Shown: positions 17,101-23,856 of the stretch, one piece after another
Layout of the letters: each line of letters opens with the position of its first letter
Numbering within the stretch: the stretch's first letter is position 1
Assembly (NCBI GenBank): GCA_030040035.1
Contig: JASHUJ010000186.1
Span: forward strand, 1 to 35,068
DNA from: Thermoplasmata archaeon
GTDB lineage: Archaea > Thermoplasmatota > Thermoplasmata > Lutacidiplasmatales > UBA184
Direction of reading: 5' to 3'
DNA length: 35,068 nucleotides
The notes under the pieces: model-generated
The model's database searches: none
Told to the model about the DNA's origin: nothing
The model's input: only the letters and a program-made list of their open reading frames with translations
Program-made: the position numbers and the translations under genes

Positions 17101-17510
17101 TAGTACAGCTCGACATACTGGCTCCCGTCGCGCGCGGGGCACACGTGGACCTCGGCGAGGCCCTCGAGCGGGGCGACCAGGATCCCTTCCGTCAGGATCG
17201 CGAGGCCGACCCGGAGCGCGGCATCGAGCCGGGCCTCCGTCGACGCGCCGCGCGAGGGGTCGCGGGCGAGGCGTCGGGCAATGGTGAGCGCGACCTCTTC
17301 CCGCGGCATCTGGGCGGCCAGGGCCCGGATCTCCGTCGAGATCCCCTCGATCCCGAGGTGGGCGAGCAGCTGCTCGACGCGGGAGGCCATGTCCTGTGCC
17401 CGCGGGATCTCGGTGCGCGCTTCGGGATCATACCCCTCCCGCCGCGCGCGCTCGGCGACCTCGTACGCCCGGTCGACCGAGGATTCGATCGCGCGAAAGT
17501 ACGATTCCAC
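14175..17510 (-). CDS. polC: DNA polymerase II (PolD) large subunit DP2
   Basis: The 1111-residue catalytic subunit of the archaeal replicative polymerase D. It shows long stretches typical of DP2: the N-terminal YFRAIESSVDRAYEVAERAR, EGILVAPLEGLAEV, YYAGPIRAAGATAQALSVLLAD, REEIPLYKYH-like YQEEIPLYKYHQHLQY, and RNLARVPTNGIRGGACLVIAEG. The catalytic Asp pair lies in NCDGDEDSV at D848 and D850. A zinc module lies near residues 625-645 (CPACG, CPCG) and another near 1015-1045 (CKECG, C, C). No intein interrupts the NCDGDED segment or any other motif. The C-terminal tail is short, ending in a proline-rich segment. A TATA-like CTTAAG is centred 27 nt before GTG 17510, supporting this start. The small exonuclease subunit DP1 is not in the window. 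Confidence 0.97.
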   Translation of the reverse strand: MESYFRAIESSVDRAYEVAERARREGYDPEARTEIPRAQDMASRVEQLLAHLGIEGISTEIRALAAQMPREEVALTIARRLARDPSRGASTEARLDAALRVGLAILTEGILVAPLEGLAEVHVCPARDGSQYVELYYAGPIRAAGATAQALSVLLADVVRRDLGLARYVPEPGEVERYQEEIPLYKYHQHLQYVPTAAEIERIARNVPVAISGEATEGDAEVSSFRNLARVPTNGIRGGACLVIAEGLCQKAAKVRKIVENLGIDGWEFLAEIGHGAVDEEETRTPKYLQDSVGGRPVLAHPNHPGGFRLVYGRARTTGLAACAINPAAMVILQHFVAIGTQVKLEYPGKATAMAVCDTIDGPIVELDDGTVTAVHDVARAEELRPRVTRILDLGELLVSFGEFVENNRPLVPGAYSLDRHLEELRAAGVDPVYGASLATYDEASALARERSVPLHPRWLLFWHDLTTAEIRALSEFVERSGSWRDGALELPRDPSWHEPLARLGFLSFPLEPDRLRGEPDPSAALVGALGLSVEGSLLIRRVALDPPGTDPLDYVSRLAGVSVRARAPSRVGGRVGRPEKAYQRAMQPNIHALFPVGTAGGASRSVPEAARNTMREGTKVDLGVRTCPACGRTTVWTRCPCGAHTEPTGRVVSETLPIAPLWSEALSRLHLGKVPVVKGVKGLTSPGKVPEPLEKGILRATHAISVYQDGTARFDLTDLPLTHFRPAEIGIDLPTLARLGYATDWTGAPITDAEQLIELAPQDLIVSRSCGTYLTRLAQFVDDELVRLYNLEPFYRAARPEDLVGQIVTALAPHTSGAVAGRVLGFTEAEACFAHPVFHAAKRRNCDGDEDSVTLLLDALLNFSRAYLPASRGALMDKPLVLTTRIDPTEVDKEAHNLDVGAHYPLALYRAADERRPAKEVDGLLDKVGRRLGTPEALRAYRFTHDTRRIAGGPVRSAYRESRSMAEMVERSTVLAAEIRAVDVAEAVTLVLNAHFLPDVMGNLKSYATQKFRCKECGTSYRRPPLSGRCVALRPGGARCDGELLSTVYEASVRKYLPLSQRLAGIDGITPYVRQRIELLADSVATLFPGASSQTTLDRFRPAPAGPRGP

Positions 17511-17532
17511 GGGGCGCGCACGGAGCCTCGGG

Positions 17533-17540
17533 ACTTAAGG
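17533..17540 (-). promoter_or_regulatory. TATA-like box of the polymerase D gene
   Basis: CCTTAAGT on the minus strand, centred 27 nt before GTG 17510, consistent with a leaderless mRNA. Confidence 0.55.
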
Positions 17541-17602
17541 CTGTGTCGATTTCCGCGGGGTCCGGCCGGCCGGGGCTCCGTTCCGAAGCCGCAACCCTTA
17601 TG

Positions 17603-17620
17603 AATGAATATTTATTCATT
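17603..17620 (+). promoter_or_regulatory. Palindromic operator/TATA element before the TetR gene
   Basis: Perfect 8-bp arms AATGAATA and TATTCATT are separated by TT. The element is AT-rich in a very GC-rich region and lies 17-34 nt before the chosen ATG 17637, so it would overlap both the TATA box and the RNA polymerase footprint. It is the expected place and shape for TetR self-repression. Confidence 0.65.
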
Positions 17621-17636
17621 AGAAACGAAGCCGGAA

Positions 17637-18308
17637 ATGCCGCGTACCCGCGAGGCCAATCGGGCGATCCAGGATCGGCAACGGGCGAACCTCCTGGCCG
17701 CCGCCGGGCGGCTCTTCCTGCGGGGCGGTCCATTGACCATGGAGAACCTCGCCAAGGAGGCCGGCGTGAGCCAGGGACTCCCGTATCGCTACTTCCGGAG
17801 CAAGGACGAGCTGTTCGACTCGTTCCTGCGCGATCTGCTCCGCGCGGCCCGCACCTCCCCCGCGCCTCGGGACCGGCGAGGCTCCGCCCGCCCTCGGGTG
17901 CGCTTGGAGGGCATGATCGATCGCCTGCTCGAGCGGCGGCGACAGCACCCCGAGTTCTTCCGCTACGTCTTCCGCATGACCGCGGCACCGAACCTGTCGC
18001 CCGAGGTCGGGCACCTGATGGGGCAGACCTACGAACGGCTCCGCTCCACGCTGCGCCGGCTCATCTCGGAGGCGCAGGCCGAAGGCGAGGTGGCCGGGGA
18101 CGATCCCGAGGAGCTCACCGCGGTTCTTCTCGCTCTGGTCGAGGGGATTTCGGGCGCCATCGCCCGCGCGCCGGCGGACGGTCCGGCGCCTCGCGTGCCC
18201 GCCACCGCGACCGTACTACGACTGCCCGGGCCGGCGCCTTCCGCGAAGGCTCCGCGCGCCCGGGTCGCGCGGGGACGGGGATCCCCGCTCGCCCCGAGCG
18301 CTCACTGA
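17637..18308 (+). CDS. TetR-family transcriptional repressor
   Basis: A 223-residue regulator. The N-terminal TetR HTH is clear at about residues 10-60: RANLLAAAGRLFLRGGPLTMENLAKEAGVSQGLPYRYFRSKDELFDSFL, with the G-x-x-x-x-x-Y-x-Y/H-F motif of the recognition helix. The rest is a helical ligand and dimer domain, ending in an alanine/proline/arginine-rich tail. The frame is open for 11 codons upstream to ATG 17604, but that start lies inside the palindrome, so ATG 17637 is preferred. It is followed 11 nt later by an ABC transporter pair, which it probably controls in response to a transported compound. Confidence 0.88.
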   Translation: MPRTREANRAIQDRQRANLLAAAGRLFLRGGPLTMENLAKEAGVSQGLPYRYFRSKDELFDSFLRDLLRAARTSPAPRDRRGSARPRVRLEGMIDRLLERRRQHPEFFRYVFRMTAAPNLSPEVGHLMGQTYERLRSTLRRLISEAQAEGEVAGDDPEELTAVLLALVEGISGAIARAPADGPAPRVPATATVLRLPGPAPSAKAPRARVARGRGSPLAPSAH

Positions 18309-18315
18309 GGAGGGT
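18308..18315 (+). promoter_or_regulatory. Strong Shine-Dalgarno before the ABC ATPase gene
   Basis: GAGGAGGG begins at the TetR stop codon and ends 5 nt before ATG 18320. It fixes the start and shows that internal operon genes here can use SD-led initiation. Confidence 0.6.
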
Positions 18316-18319
18316 AGCG

Positions 18320-19267
18320 ATGGCTCCCAGTCTCGAAGCGCGCGGACTCACTCGTCGCTTCGGTTCGTACACGGCGCTCGACCACCTGAACCTCCGGGTG
18401 GACGGGGCGAAGTGCGTGGGTTTCCTCGGCCCGAACGGGGCCGGCAAGACCACGACCCTCAAGATGTTCACGAATTTGATCTTCCCGAGCGAGGGCGAGG
18501 CGTTCCTCAACGGGGTCTCGGTCCAGCGCGACCGCAAGCGCGCGCTCGAGGTCTGCGGTGCGCTCATCGAGACGCCCGAGATCTACGGATCGCTCACCCC
18601 CCGCGAGGCGCTCGAGCTCTCGGGCGCGCTGCGGGGGATGGATGCCCGCGAGATCCGGCTCCGGACCGAGGAGGTCCTCGGTCAGGTCAAGATGACCGAG
18701 TGGGCGGATCAGAAGGTCGGCCGGTTCTCGAAGGGGATGAAGCAACGCGTGAACGTCGCGGCGACGCTGCTGTCCGACCCGGAGGTCGTGCTGCTCGACG
18801 AGCCGAGTACCGGGCTCGATCCCCGCGGTATGGCCGAGGTACGCTCGATCATCCGGAGCCTGAAGGGCGAGGGGCGGCTGATCTTCTTCTCGAGTCACAT
18901 CCTGAGCGAGGTCGTCGACGTTTGCGACGAGGTCGCGTTGCTCGACAAAGGACGGCTCCTCTTCTACGACACGCTCGAGCACGTGAGCGCGAACCTCGCC
19001 GGGGGGACGGTGAGCGTCGACGCGGTGTTTCTCGCGCCGCTCAGCGAGACCGACGTGCGCGATCACGTCGCCACGCTCCCGGGGGTCACCTCCTGCGTCC
19101 GGCTCGACGAGCGGCGGTTCACGATCGCGATCCAAGGCGGTCCGGAGGGCCGCGCACGGGTGCTTCGGTCCCTGAGCGACCGACCCGGGGGACTCGTCAG
19201 CTTCCACGAGTCCCGGAGCGCCCTCGAGGACGTCTACCTGCGCGAGATCCAAGCGGGGGACTCGTGA
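18320..19267 (+). CDS. ABC transporter ATP-binding protein
   Basis: A 315-residue ATPase of the drug/polysaccharide-export type (CcmA/DrrA-like). Walker A is GPNGAGKTT at residues 37-45; the signature is FSKGMKQRV, a K-for-G variant common in this subfamily; Walker B is PEVVLLDEPSTGLDP; the switch histidine is in FFSSHILSE. After the NTPase domain comes a roughly 85-residue C-terminal extension usual for this class. A good Shine-Dalgarno-like GAGGAGGG lies just before ATG 18320, unlike the leaderless first genes. It overlaps the permease gene by 4 nt (GTGA). It pairs with the permease and is likely an exporter under TetR control. Confidence 0.93.
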   Translation: MAPSLEARGLTRRFGSYTALDHLNLRVDGAKCVGFLGPNGAGKTTTLKMFTNLIFPSEGEAFLNGVSVQRDRKRALEVCGALIETPEIYGSLTPREALELSGALRGMDAREIRLRTEEVLGQVKMTEWADQKVGRFSKGMKQRVNVAATLLSDPEVVLLDEPSTGLDPRGMAEVRSIIRSLKGEGRLIFFSSHILSEVVDVCDEVALLDKGRLLFYDTLEHVSANLAGGTVSVDAVFLAPLSETDVRDHVATLPGVTSCVRLDERRFTIAIQGGPEGRARVLRSLSDRPGGLVSFHESRSALEDVYLREIQAGDS

Positions 19268-20124
19268 GCGCAGCGGCGCCGGACGCGTCGGCCCGCTCGG
19301 GACCTCCGAGCACCCTCGGCTCGGTCCCGGGCTCGTGGATGCAGGCGATCCTCATGTCGCGTTACCAGTTCCGGGACTTCCTGCGGTCCCGTCGGTTCCT
19401 GCTCATGGTCGGGATCGTCGGGGCGATCGGGTCCATCCTCCTCTCGCTCGTCGGGTACTACCGGCCGGCGACGTTGCTCGCGAATTCGAACACGTTCTAC
19501 GCGAACCTCTGGGTCGGGGGCGCCGAGCTCCTGATCATCTTCGCCGGCATCATCTTCGGCGGCGACGCGATCGCCGGAGAGTTCCAGAACAAGACCGGTT
19601 ACTACCTCATGAGCCACCCGATCAAGCGCTGGAGCGTCTACGCGGGGAAGTTCCTCGCGTCGTACGCCGCCGCGCTCGTGACGATCTCGGCCTACTTCCT
19701 GATCCTGGTCGGCGCCGGCGGCTACTTCTTCGGGACGGGGGCGCTGACGGCCGGTCTCTTGGGATCGTACGGCCTCGCGATCCTGTACCTCGGCGGCCTC
19801 CTCGGCGTGACGTTCCTCTTCAGTGCCCTCTTCAAGACGAGCCTCTACGGCGTCATCATCGTCGCGGTCATGTTCCTCTTCGGGTTCTCGATCATCAACG
19901 CGCTCTTCGAGGGCCTCGTGGGCCTCCAGCCTTGGTTCATCATCACCTGGGCCAACGAGGCGATCTCCTATCCGCTCACCGGCGCCCCGCACACCGCCGG
20001 GCTGCTCGTGCCCAAGGCGTACGTACCGCCGACGCTCGCACAGGGCATCGCCGTGATGGCCGGCTACCTCGTCTTCACCACGCTCGGCGGGCTCTGGCTC
20101 TTCGAGCGGGAAGAGTTCACCTAG
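19264..20124 (+). CDS. ABC-2 type transporter permease
   Basis: A 286-residue membrane protein with about six transmembrane helices: near residues 43-62 (FLLMVGIVGAIGSILLSLVGYY), 78-95 (AELLIIFAGIIFGGD), 125-150, 160-180, 190-215 and 255-278. The segment DAIAGEFQNKTGYYLMSHPIKRWSVYAGKF is characteristic of ABC-2/NatB-type permeases (the E-x-x-x-x-T-x-x-x-L/M-x-x-P-I/V loop). It presumably forms a dimer with the ATPase encoded by the overlapping upstream gene. GTG 19264 is used because of the GTGA junction; an internal ATG (MQAILMSRYQFRDF) is a possible later start. Confidence 0.9.
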   Translation: MSAAAPDASARSGPPSTLGSVPGSWMQAILMSRYQFRDFLRSRRFLLMVGIVGAIGSILLSLVGYYRPATLLANSNTFYANLWVGGAELLIIFAGIIFGGDAIAGEFQNKTGYYLMSHPIKRWSVYAGKFLASYAAALVTISAYFLILVGAGGYFFGTGALTAGLLGSYGLAILYLGGLLGVTFLFSALFKTSLYGVIIVAVMFLFGFSIINALFEGLVGLQPWFIITWANEAISYPLTGAPHTAGLLVPKAYVPPTLAQGIAVMAGYLVFTTLGGLWLFEREEFT

Positions 20125-20269
20125 ATCCCCGGGAGCGGGACGACGCGTCCGCCTGTGCCGCTCTTGGTCTCGGGCGGGGAGGGTTCCGTCACCGAAGCCC
20201 CGGACGGGCGGCGTCGCGCCGAAGCCCTTTTGACGCCGGAATCCCCCCGCGCACGGAGAGGCGGCGGCA

Positions 20270-20986
20270 ATGGACGCGAAAGTGAACGTGGTCTTGGTGC
20301 ACGGCGCGTGGGCGGACGGATCGTCCTGGGCGAGGGTGATCCCCCTCCTGCAGACGAAAGGGTTCAACGTCGTGGCGGCGCAACTGCCGCTCACCTCGAT
20401 CGAGGACGACGTCGCCGCGACGCGCAAGCTCCTCGCCACCCAGAGCGGTCCGGTCGTGCTCGTCGGCCACTCCTACGGCGGCGTGGTGATCACGAATGCG
20501 GCGAACGGAGTACCGAACGTGAAGGCCCTCGTCTACATCGCCGCGTTCGGGCTGGACGAGGGAGAGAGCATCGAGGCGCTGGGGAAGCAGGGACCCGCGC
20601 CGGCGGGAGCGGCCGCGGTCCGCCCGGACCCGAACGGCTTCCTCTGGATCGATCGCGCGGGCTTCGCGAAGGCGTTCGCCGCGGACGTGGACCCGGCGCA
20701 AGCGAGCGTGATGGCGGCCGTCCAGGGTCCGCTCAGCCTCCGATCGTTCGCGGGTCGGAGCGGAGCCCCGGCGTGGAAGCACCTGCCGTCCTGGTACCTC
20801 GTCGCGACCAACGATCAGATGATCCCGCCCGAGGCCGAGCAGTTCATGGGGCAGCGCATGGGGGCGACGGTGCGTAGCGTCCCCTCCAGCCACGCGGCCA
20901 TGGTGTCCCATCCCCGAGAGGTCGCGGACCTCGTTTCGGAGGCCGCGGATTCTCTCCGAGGATCCGCGAAGTCCCCGTCCGGCTAG
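20270..20986 (+). CDS. Alpha/beta hydrolase (esterase-like)
   Basis: A 238-residue alpha/beta hydrolase. Residues 7-15 carry the oxyanion loop VVLVHGAW, followed by WADGSSWARVIPLL; the nucleophile elbow is GHSYGG near residue 66; the acid is probably the Asp in ATNDQMIPP near 184; the histidine is in SSHAAMVSHP near 206. The overall pattern (VHGAWADGSSW and a GHSYGG elbow) is that of the EstC / hydroxynitrile-lyase-like and salicylate-esterase-like group of small hydrolases. The substrate is unknown. A GGAGAGG stretch shortly before ATG 20270 may act as ribosome binding site. The 145-nt gap upstream shows no other feature I can name. Confidence 0.85.
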   Translation: MDAKVNVVLVHGAWADGSSWARVIPLLQTKGFNVVAAQLPLTSIEDDVAATRKLLATQSGPVVLVGHSYGGVVITNAANGVPNVKALVYIAAFGLDEGESIEALGKQGPAPAGAAAVRPDPNGFLWIDRAGFAKAFAADVDPAQASVMAAVQGPLSLRSFAGRSGAPAWKHLPSWYLVATNDQMIPPEAEQFMGQRMGATVRSVPSSHAAMVSHPREVADLVSEAADSLRGSAKSPSG

Positions 20987-21162
20987 CCGCGGCGATCCGG
21001 CGGGGCCCCCGTCGGGAGGGATCCGGGGCCGGCGCCCCCGTCACCGAGCCGGTTTCGCTCGGGGGTTTGCGCCCCGTCCCGGGCACCGCTCGACCGCGTT
21101 CGGACACCGGTTCGGCTCGGTCGCCGTCAGTCGTCCTCGCGCAACTTCCGCTCTACGCAAAT

Positions 21163-21171
21163 GTTTATTTA
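21163..21171 (+). promoter_or_regulatory. TATA-like box of ftsZ
   Basis: GTTTATTTA is centred about 73 nt before the ftsZ ATG, which predicts a leader of about 45 nt. The rest of the 253-nt gap between 20986 and 21240 shows no gene I can support. Confidence 0.55.
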
Positions 21172-21202
21172 CGAACTCCCAAAATCGTCCTCTTCGGAGC
21201 GT

Positions 21203-21217
21203 ATGACGCTCGTCTGA
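21203..21217 (+). other. Possible four-codon upstream ORF in the ftsZ leader
   Basis: ATG ACG CTC GTC TGA lies about 9 nt after the predicted transcription start and ends 22 nt before the ftsZ ATG. It could be chance. Confidence 0.25.
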
Positions 21218-21239
21218 CAAACAGAACGAGGAACCACCG

Positions 21240-22373
21240 ATGAAGTCCATCATCCAGGAAGCGATCGCGAAGCATCAGGAGAACCAGTCCTTGGTCGAAG
21301 AGAAGAAGCCCGCGGCGCCGGCCTACGCGAGCTCCGACGATGCCGAGCTGGCAAAGCTGGCGGAGACGCTCCGGGTCAACATCCGGATCGTCGGATGCGG
21401 CGGCGGTGGATCGAACACGATCAACCGGTGCGTCGAGGAAGGGATCCAGGGCGCCGAGATGTGCGCCATCAACACCGACGCGAAACACCTCCTGACCATC
21501 CACTCGCCCCGCAAGATCCTCATCGGCCGCCGGGCCACGAAGGGCCTCGGCGCCGGCGCCCGCCCCGAGATCGGGGAGGAGGCTGCGCGCGAGAACGAGG
21601 AAGAGCTGCGCCAGTTCGTCAACGGCGCGCACATCGTCTTCGTCACGGCCGGCATGGGCGGCGGGACCGGAACCGGTTCCGCGCACCTCGTCGCCCGGAT
21701 CGCGAAGGAGGCCGGCGCGCTCACGATGGGCGTCGTCACCCTCCCGTTCTCCGGCGAGGGCGCCGCCCGCATGGAGCAGGCCCGCGACGGGCTCGAGCGC
21801 CTGCGCCGCGTCTGCGACACGACGATCGTGATCCAGAACGACAAGCTCCTCGAGCTCGTGCCCCGCATGCCGCTCGATTCGGCGTTCAAGCTCGCGGACG
21901 CGGTCCTCATGACCGCGATCAAGGGCATCACGGAGATCGTGACCAAGCCCGGGCTCGTCAACCTCGACTACGCCGACATCCTGACGGTCATGAAGGACGG
22001 CGGGGTCGCGCTGATCGGCCTCGGCGAGAGCGAGAGCGCGACGGACCGGGTGACCGAGGCGGTCACCGAGGCCCTCACGTCGCCGCTCCTCGGCTCGGTC
22101 GAGCTGAAGGACGCGACCGGTGCGCTCGTCCGCGTGATCGGCGGCCCGACCATGACGGTCAGCGAGGCCGAGAAGGCGGCCGCGCTCGTCGGCGGGAAGA
22201 TCTCGAAGCGCGCCCGGATCATCTGGGGCTGCTCCGTCGAGAACTCCCCCGAGCTCGAGAACACCATCAAGGTGCTGCTCATCATCACCGGCGTCCGGGC
22301 CCAGAGCCTCCTCGGGCAGAAGGGAGGGTACGCCAGCGGTGAGTCCGAGGAAGTCATCGACCTCGTCCGGTAG
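21240..22373 (+). CDS. ftsZ: Cell division GTPase FtsZ
   Basis: A 377-residue tubulin-like GTPase that forms the division ring. The nucleotide-binding loop is VGCGGGGSNT (51-60), the tubulin signature GMGGGTGTGSA is at 138-148, and the T7 catalytic loop is NLDYAD at 242-247 (N242, D244, D247), so assembly-dependent GTP hydrolysis should work. A 40-residue charged N-terminal extension precedes the core, and the protein ends in SEEVIDLVR, a short acidic/hydrophobic tail of the type that binds membrane tethers such as SepF. Unlike most first genes here, it has a leader of about 45 nt with a CGAGGAAC stretch before the ATG. Its 3' end overlaps the next gene by 35 nt. Confidence 0.97.
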   Translation: MKSIIQEAIAKHQENQSLVEEKKPAAPAYASSDDAELAKLAETLRVNIRIVGCGGGGSNTINRCVEEGIQGAEMCAINTDAKHLLTIHSPRKILIGRRATKGLGAGARPEIGEEAARENEEELRQFVNGAHIVFVTAGMGGGTGTGSAHLVARIAKEAGALTMGVVTLPFSGEGAARMEQARDGLERLRRVCDTTIVIQNDKLLELVPRMPLDSAFKLADAVLMTAIKGITEIVTKPGLVNLDYADILTVMKDGGVALIGLGESESATDRVTEAVTEALTSPLLGSVELKDATGALVRVIGGPTMTVSEAEKAAALVGGKISKRARIIWGCSVENSPELENTIKVLLIITGVRAQSLLGQKGGYASGESEEVIDLVR

Positions 22374-22710
22374 GCCGTCCCGTCAGGACCGACCCCGCTA
22401 CCTCGGCATCGAGGTGGCGGGGGAACACCTTCCCCCGAGCTCGCCCCGCGACTGGGAGGAGCTCCTCGCGCTCCGGCTCCATCGGCCGGGCGAGACCGCG
22501 CCGCCGTTCCGGGTCGTCCGCTCGGACGGTCGGCGCGCGATCGTGGCGATCGGTCACCGGGCGCTCGAGCGGGGGCGCGCGGCGTGGAACGGGCCCGCCC
22601 CGGTCCCCGGTGCCCCCGCGCTCGCGACCCGACGGACGTGGGGCACGCTCGTCGGCGCGAAGGCGTGGATGCGGGATCGTTCGGCATCGGCGGTCGAGCG
22701 CTCGAGCTAG
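22339..22710 (+). CDS. rnp2: Probable RNase P protein component 2 (Pop5-like)
   Basis: A 123-residue protein. From residue 18 it follows the archaeal Pop5 pattern: RPRYLGIEVAGE (Pop5 starts KKRYIAFKV), a central helical stretch (WEELLALRL), a strand pair FRVVRSDGRRAIVAIGHRALERGRAAW (Pop5: a GIVRC strand followed by the R-A-A-L helix), and the C-terminal ALATRRTWGTLVGAKAWM, matching the Pop5 ending GVSGTI-x-x-K. It would help process the 5' ends of pre-tRNAs. The match is by eye and divergent, so this is a probable call. The only good upstream start is GTG 22339, which lies inside the end of ftsZ. Confidence 0.6.
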   Translation: MSPRKSSTSSGRPSRQDRPRYLGIEVAGEHLPPSSPRDWEELLALRLHRPGETAPPFRVVRSDGRRAIVAIGHRALERGRAAWNGPAPVPGAPALATRRTWGTLVGAKAWMRDRSASAVERSS

Positions 22711-22738
22711 GAACTCGATCGAGCACCCGAAGCCGGGC

Positions 22739-23728
22739 CTACGCCACCGTGACCGAGAAGAACGCCTGGGTGACCGTGAGGGAGGTCACGGGGATCGTCA
22801 TCGTCACCTTGCCGTTCCCGTGGCCCGGCTGGTACGCGTACGACGAGGAACAGACGTTGGACGCGAGCGCCGTACACGTGATCGTCGCGCTCGCGAACGA
22901 CGTCTGGCTCTCGAAGTAGTTCACCCAGGCGATCGCGTAGGGGCTGTAGATCGTGAGCACCACGTTCGCGCTCAGCGCGAAGCCCGTGACGGGCAGCGTC
23001 ACGGACTGGATCGCCGTCAGGCGGAGCGCGACCTCCGCGGTCGCCGTCCCCGACTCCGAGCTCAGGGCGTTGGTGAAGACCGGCTCGACGATCGCGAGCG
23101 TCGTGCCGGAGAGCGTGATGGCGGGCGGATCCTCCATGATCGGTACCCCGCCCGGCTCCGCGAAGATCACCGCCCCCTCGTCGTACGCGACCTCGGCGGA
23201 CGACGAGTAGGTGTTGCGCAGCTCCACGACGAACCCGGCCCCGGGGACGGCGGCCGCGCTGAGCGACTGGGTGCCGGCGGAGGAGGTCGCCGAGTAGTTG
23301 GCGTAGAGCGCGTAGAACCCGGCCGTATAGTTGTGGGACGGCTGGGGGACGAGGAGGGACGAATCGGGGCCCGCGAACGGCGGAGCACCCTCCGAGCCGA
23401 GACTAACCGGGAAGGTCGCCTGGCCCCCGACCGCGTCCGCGCTCGCGATCTGCGTCGCGACCGCGGCGAGCTGCGAGACCTGGTTCTGGACGAGAGTGTC
23501 GTGGTTGAGGTCGTTGATCGCCATCTGGTTCGGGAGCGTCGTCGTGAGGTAGCTCGCGATGAACGTGACGACGAGGAGGAGCCCGAGCACGGTCGCCACC
23601 GGGGCGACCTGGCCCCGGTGGCCGAGGCGCCGCCAGCGTCGGGCGCGGGACCGTCGTCCGGGCCGGGCCCACGTCGTCAAGATCGGGTCTCCGCACGCGA
23701 GCGCGGGCGACCGGGAGCGAGATCGCAT
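22739..23728 (-). CDS. Secreted pilin-like / membrane-anchored surface protein
   Basis: A 329-residue protein. A basic N-terminus (RRLGHRG) leads into QVAPVATVLGLLLVVTFIASYLTT (about residues 40-64), a single hydrophobic helix that follows a class III-like G|Q-V signal as in archaeal type IV pilins and related exported proteins. The remaining 260 residues are rich in S, T, A, V and N, with many potential N-glycosylation sites (for example NYT, NYS) and beta-strand character, as expected outside the cell. Two cysteines near the C-terminus (ITCTALASNVCSS) could form a disulphide. Function unknown; adhesion or surface assembly is possible. It is transcribed divergently from purH. Cleavage by PibD/FlaK-type peptidase is an inference. 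Confidence 0.7.
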   Translation of the reverse strand: MRSRSRSPALACGDPILTTWARPGRRSRARRWRRLGHRGQVAPVATVLGLLLVVTFIASYLTTTLPNQMAINDLNHDTLVQNQVSQLAAVATQIASADAVGGQATFPVSLGSEGAPPFAGPDSSLLVPQPSHNYTAGFYALYANYSATSSAGTQSLSAAAVPGAGFVVELRNTYSSSAEVAYDEGAVIFAEPGGVPIMEDPPAITLSGTTLAIVEPVFTNALSSESGTATAEVALRLTAIQSVTLPVTGFALSANVVLTIYSPYAIAWVNYFESQTSFASATITCTALASNVCSSSYAYQPGHGNGKVTMTIPVTSLTVTQAFFSVTVA

Positions 23729-23764
23729 GGAGAGGTTCGGGAGAGTATCTAGCCGGGGTCGTCC

Positions 23765-23773
23765 TATTAATTA
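23765..23773 (-). promoter_or_regulatory. TATA-like box of the pilin-like gene
   Basis: TAATTAATA on the minus strand, centred 41 nt before ATG 23728, predicting a leader of about 14 nt. It lies in the 128-nt divergent gap shared with purH. Confidence 0.5.
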
Positions 23774-23816
23774 CTGCCGTAGAGGCACCCCGGCGGCCGC
23801 GCCGGGCCTCCGCGCA

Positions 23817-23824
23817 TCTTATCT
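23817..23824 (+). promoter_or_regulatory. TATA-like box of purH
   Basis: TCTTATCT is centred 36 nt before GTG 23857, predicting a leader of about 9 nt. Confidence 0.4.
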
Positions 23825-23856
23825 CTCTCCCATCCTGCCTCTCGAGGGTAAGGACG

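Noticed and set aside
20987..21158. Possible non-coding RNA or small gene upstream of ftsZ
   Set aside because: Open frames here have no start-codon context or motif, and I see no stable conserved-looking fold beyond what GC richness produces.
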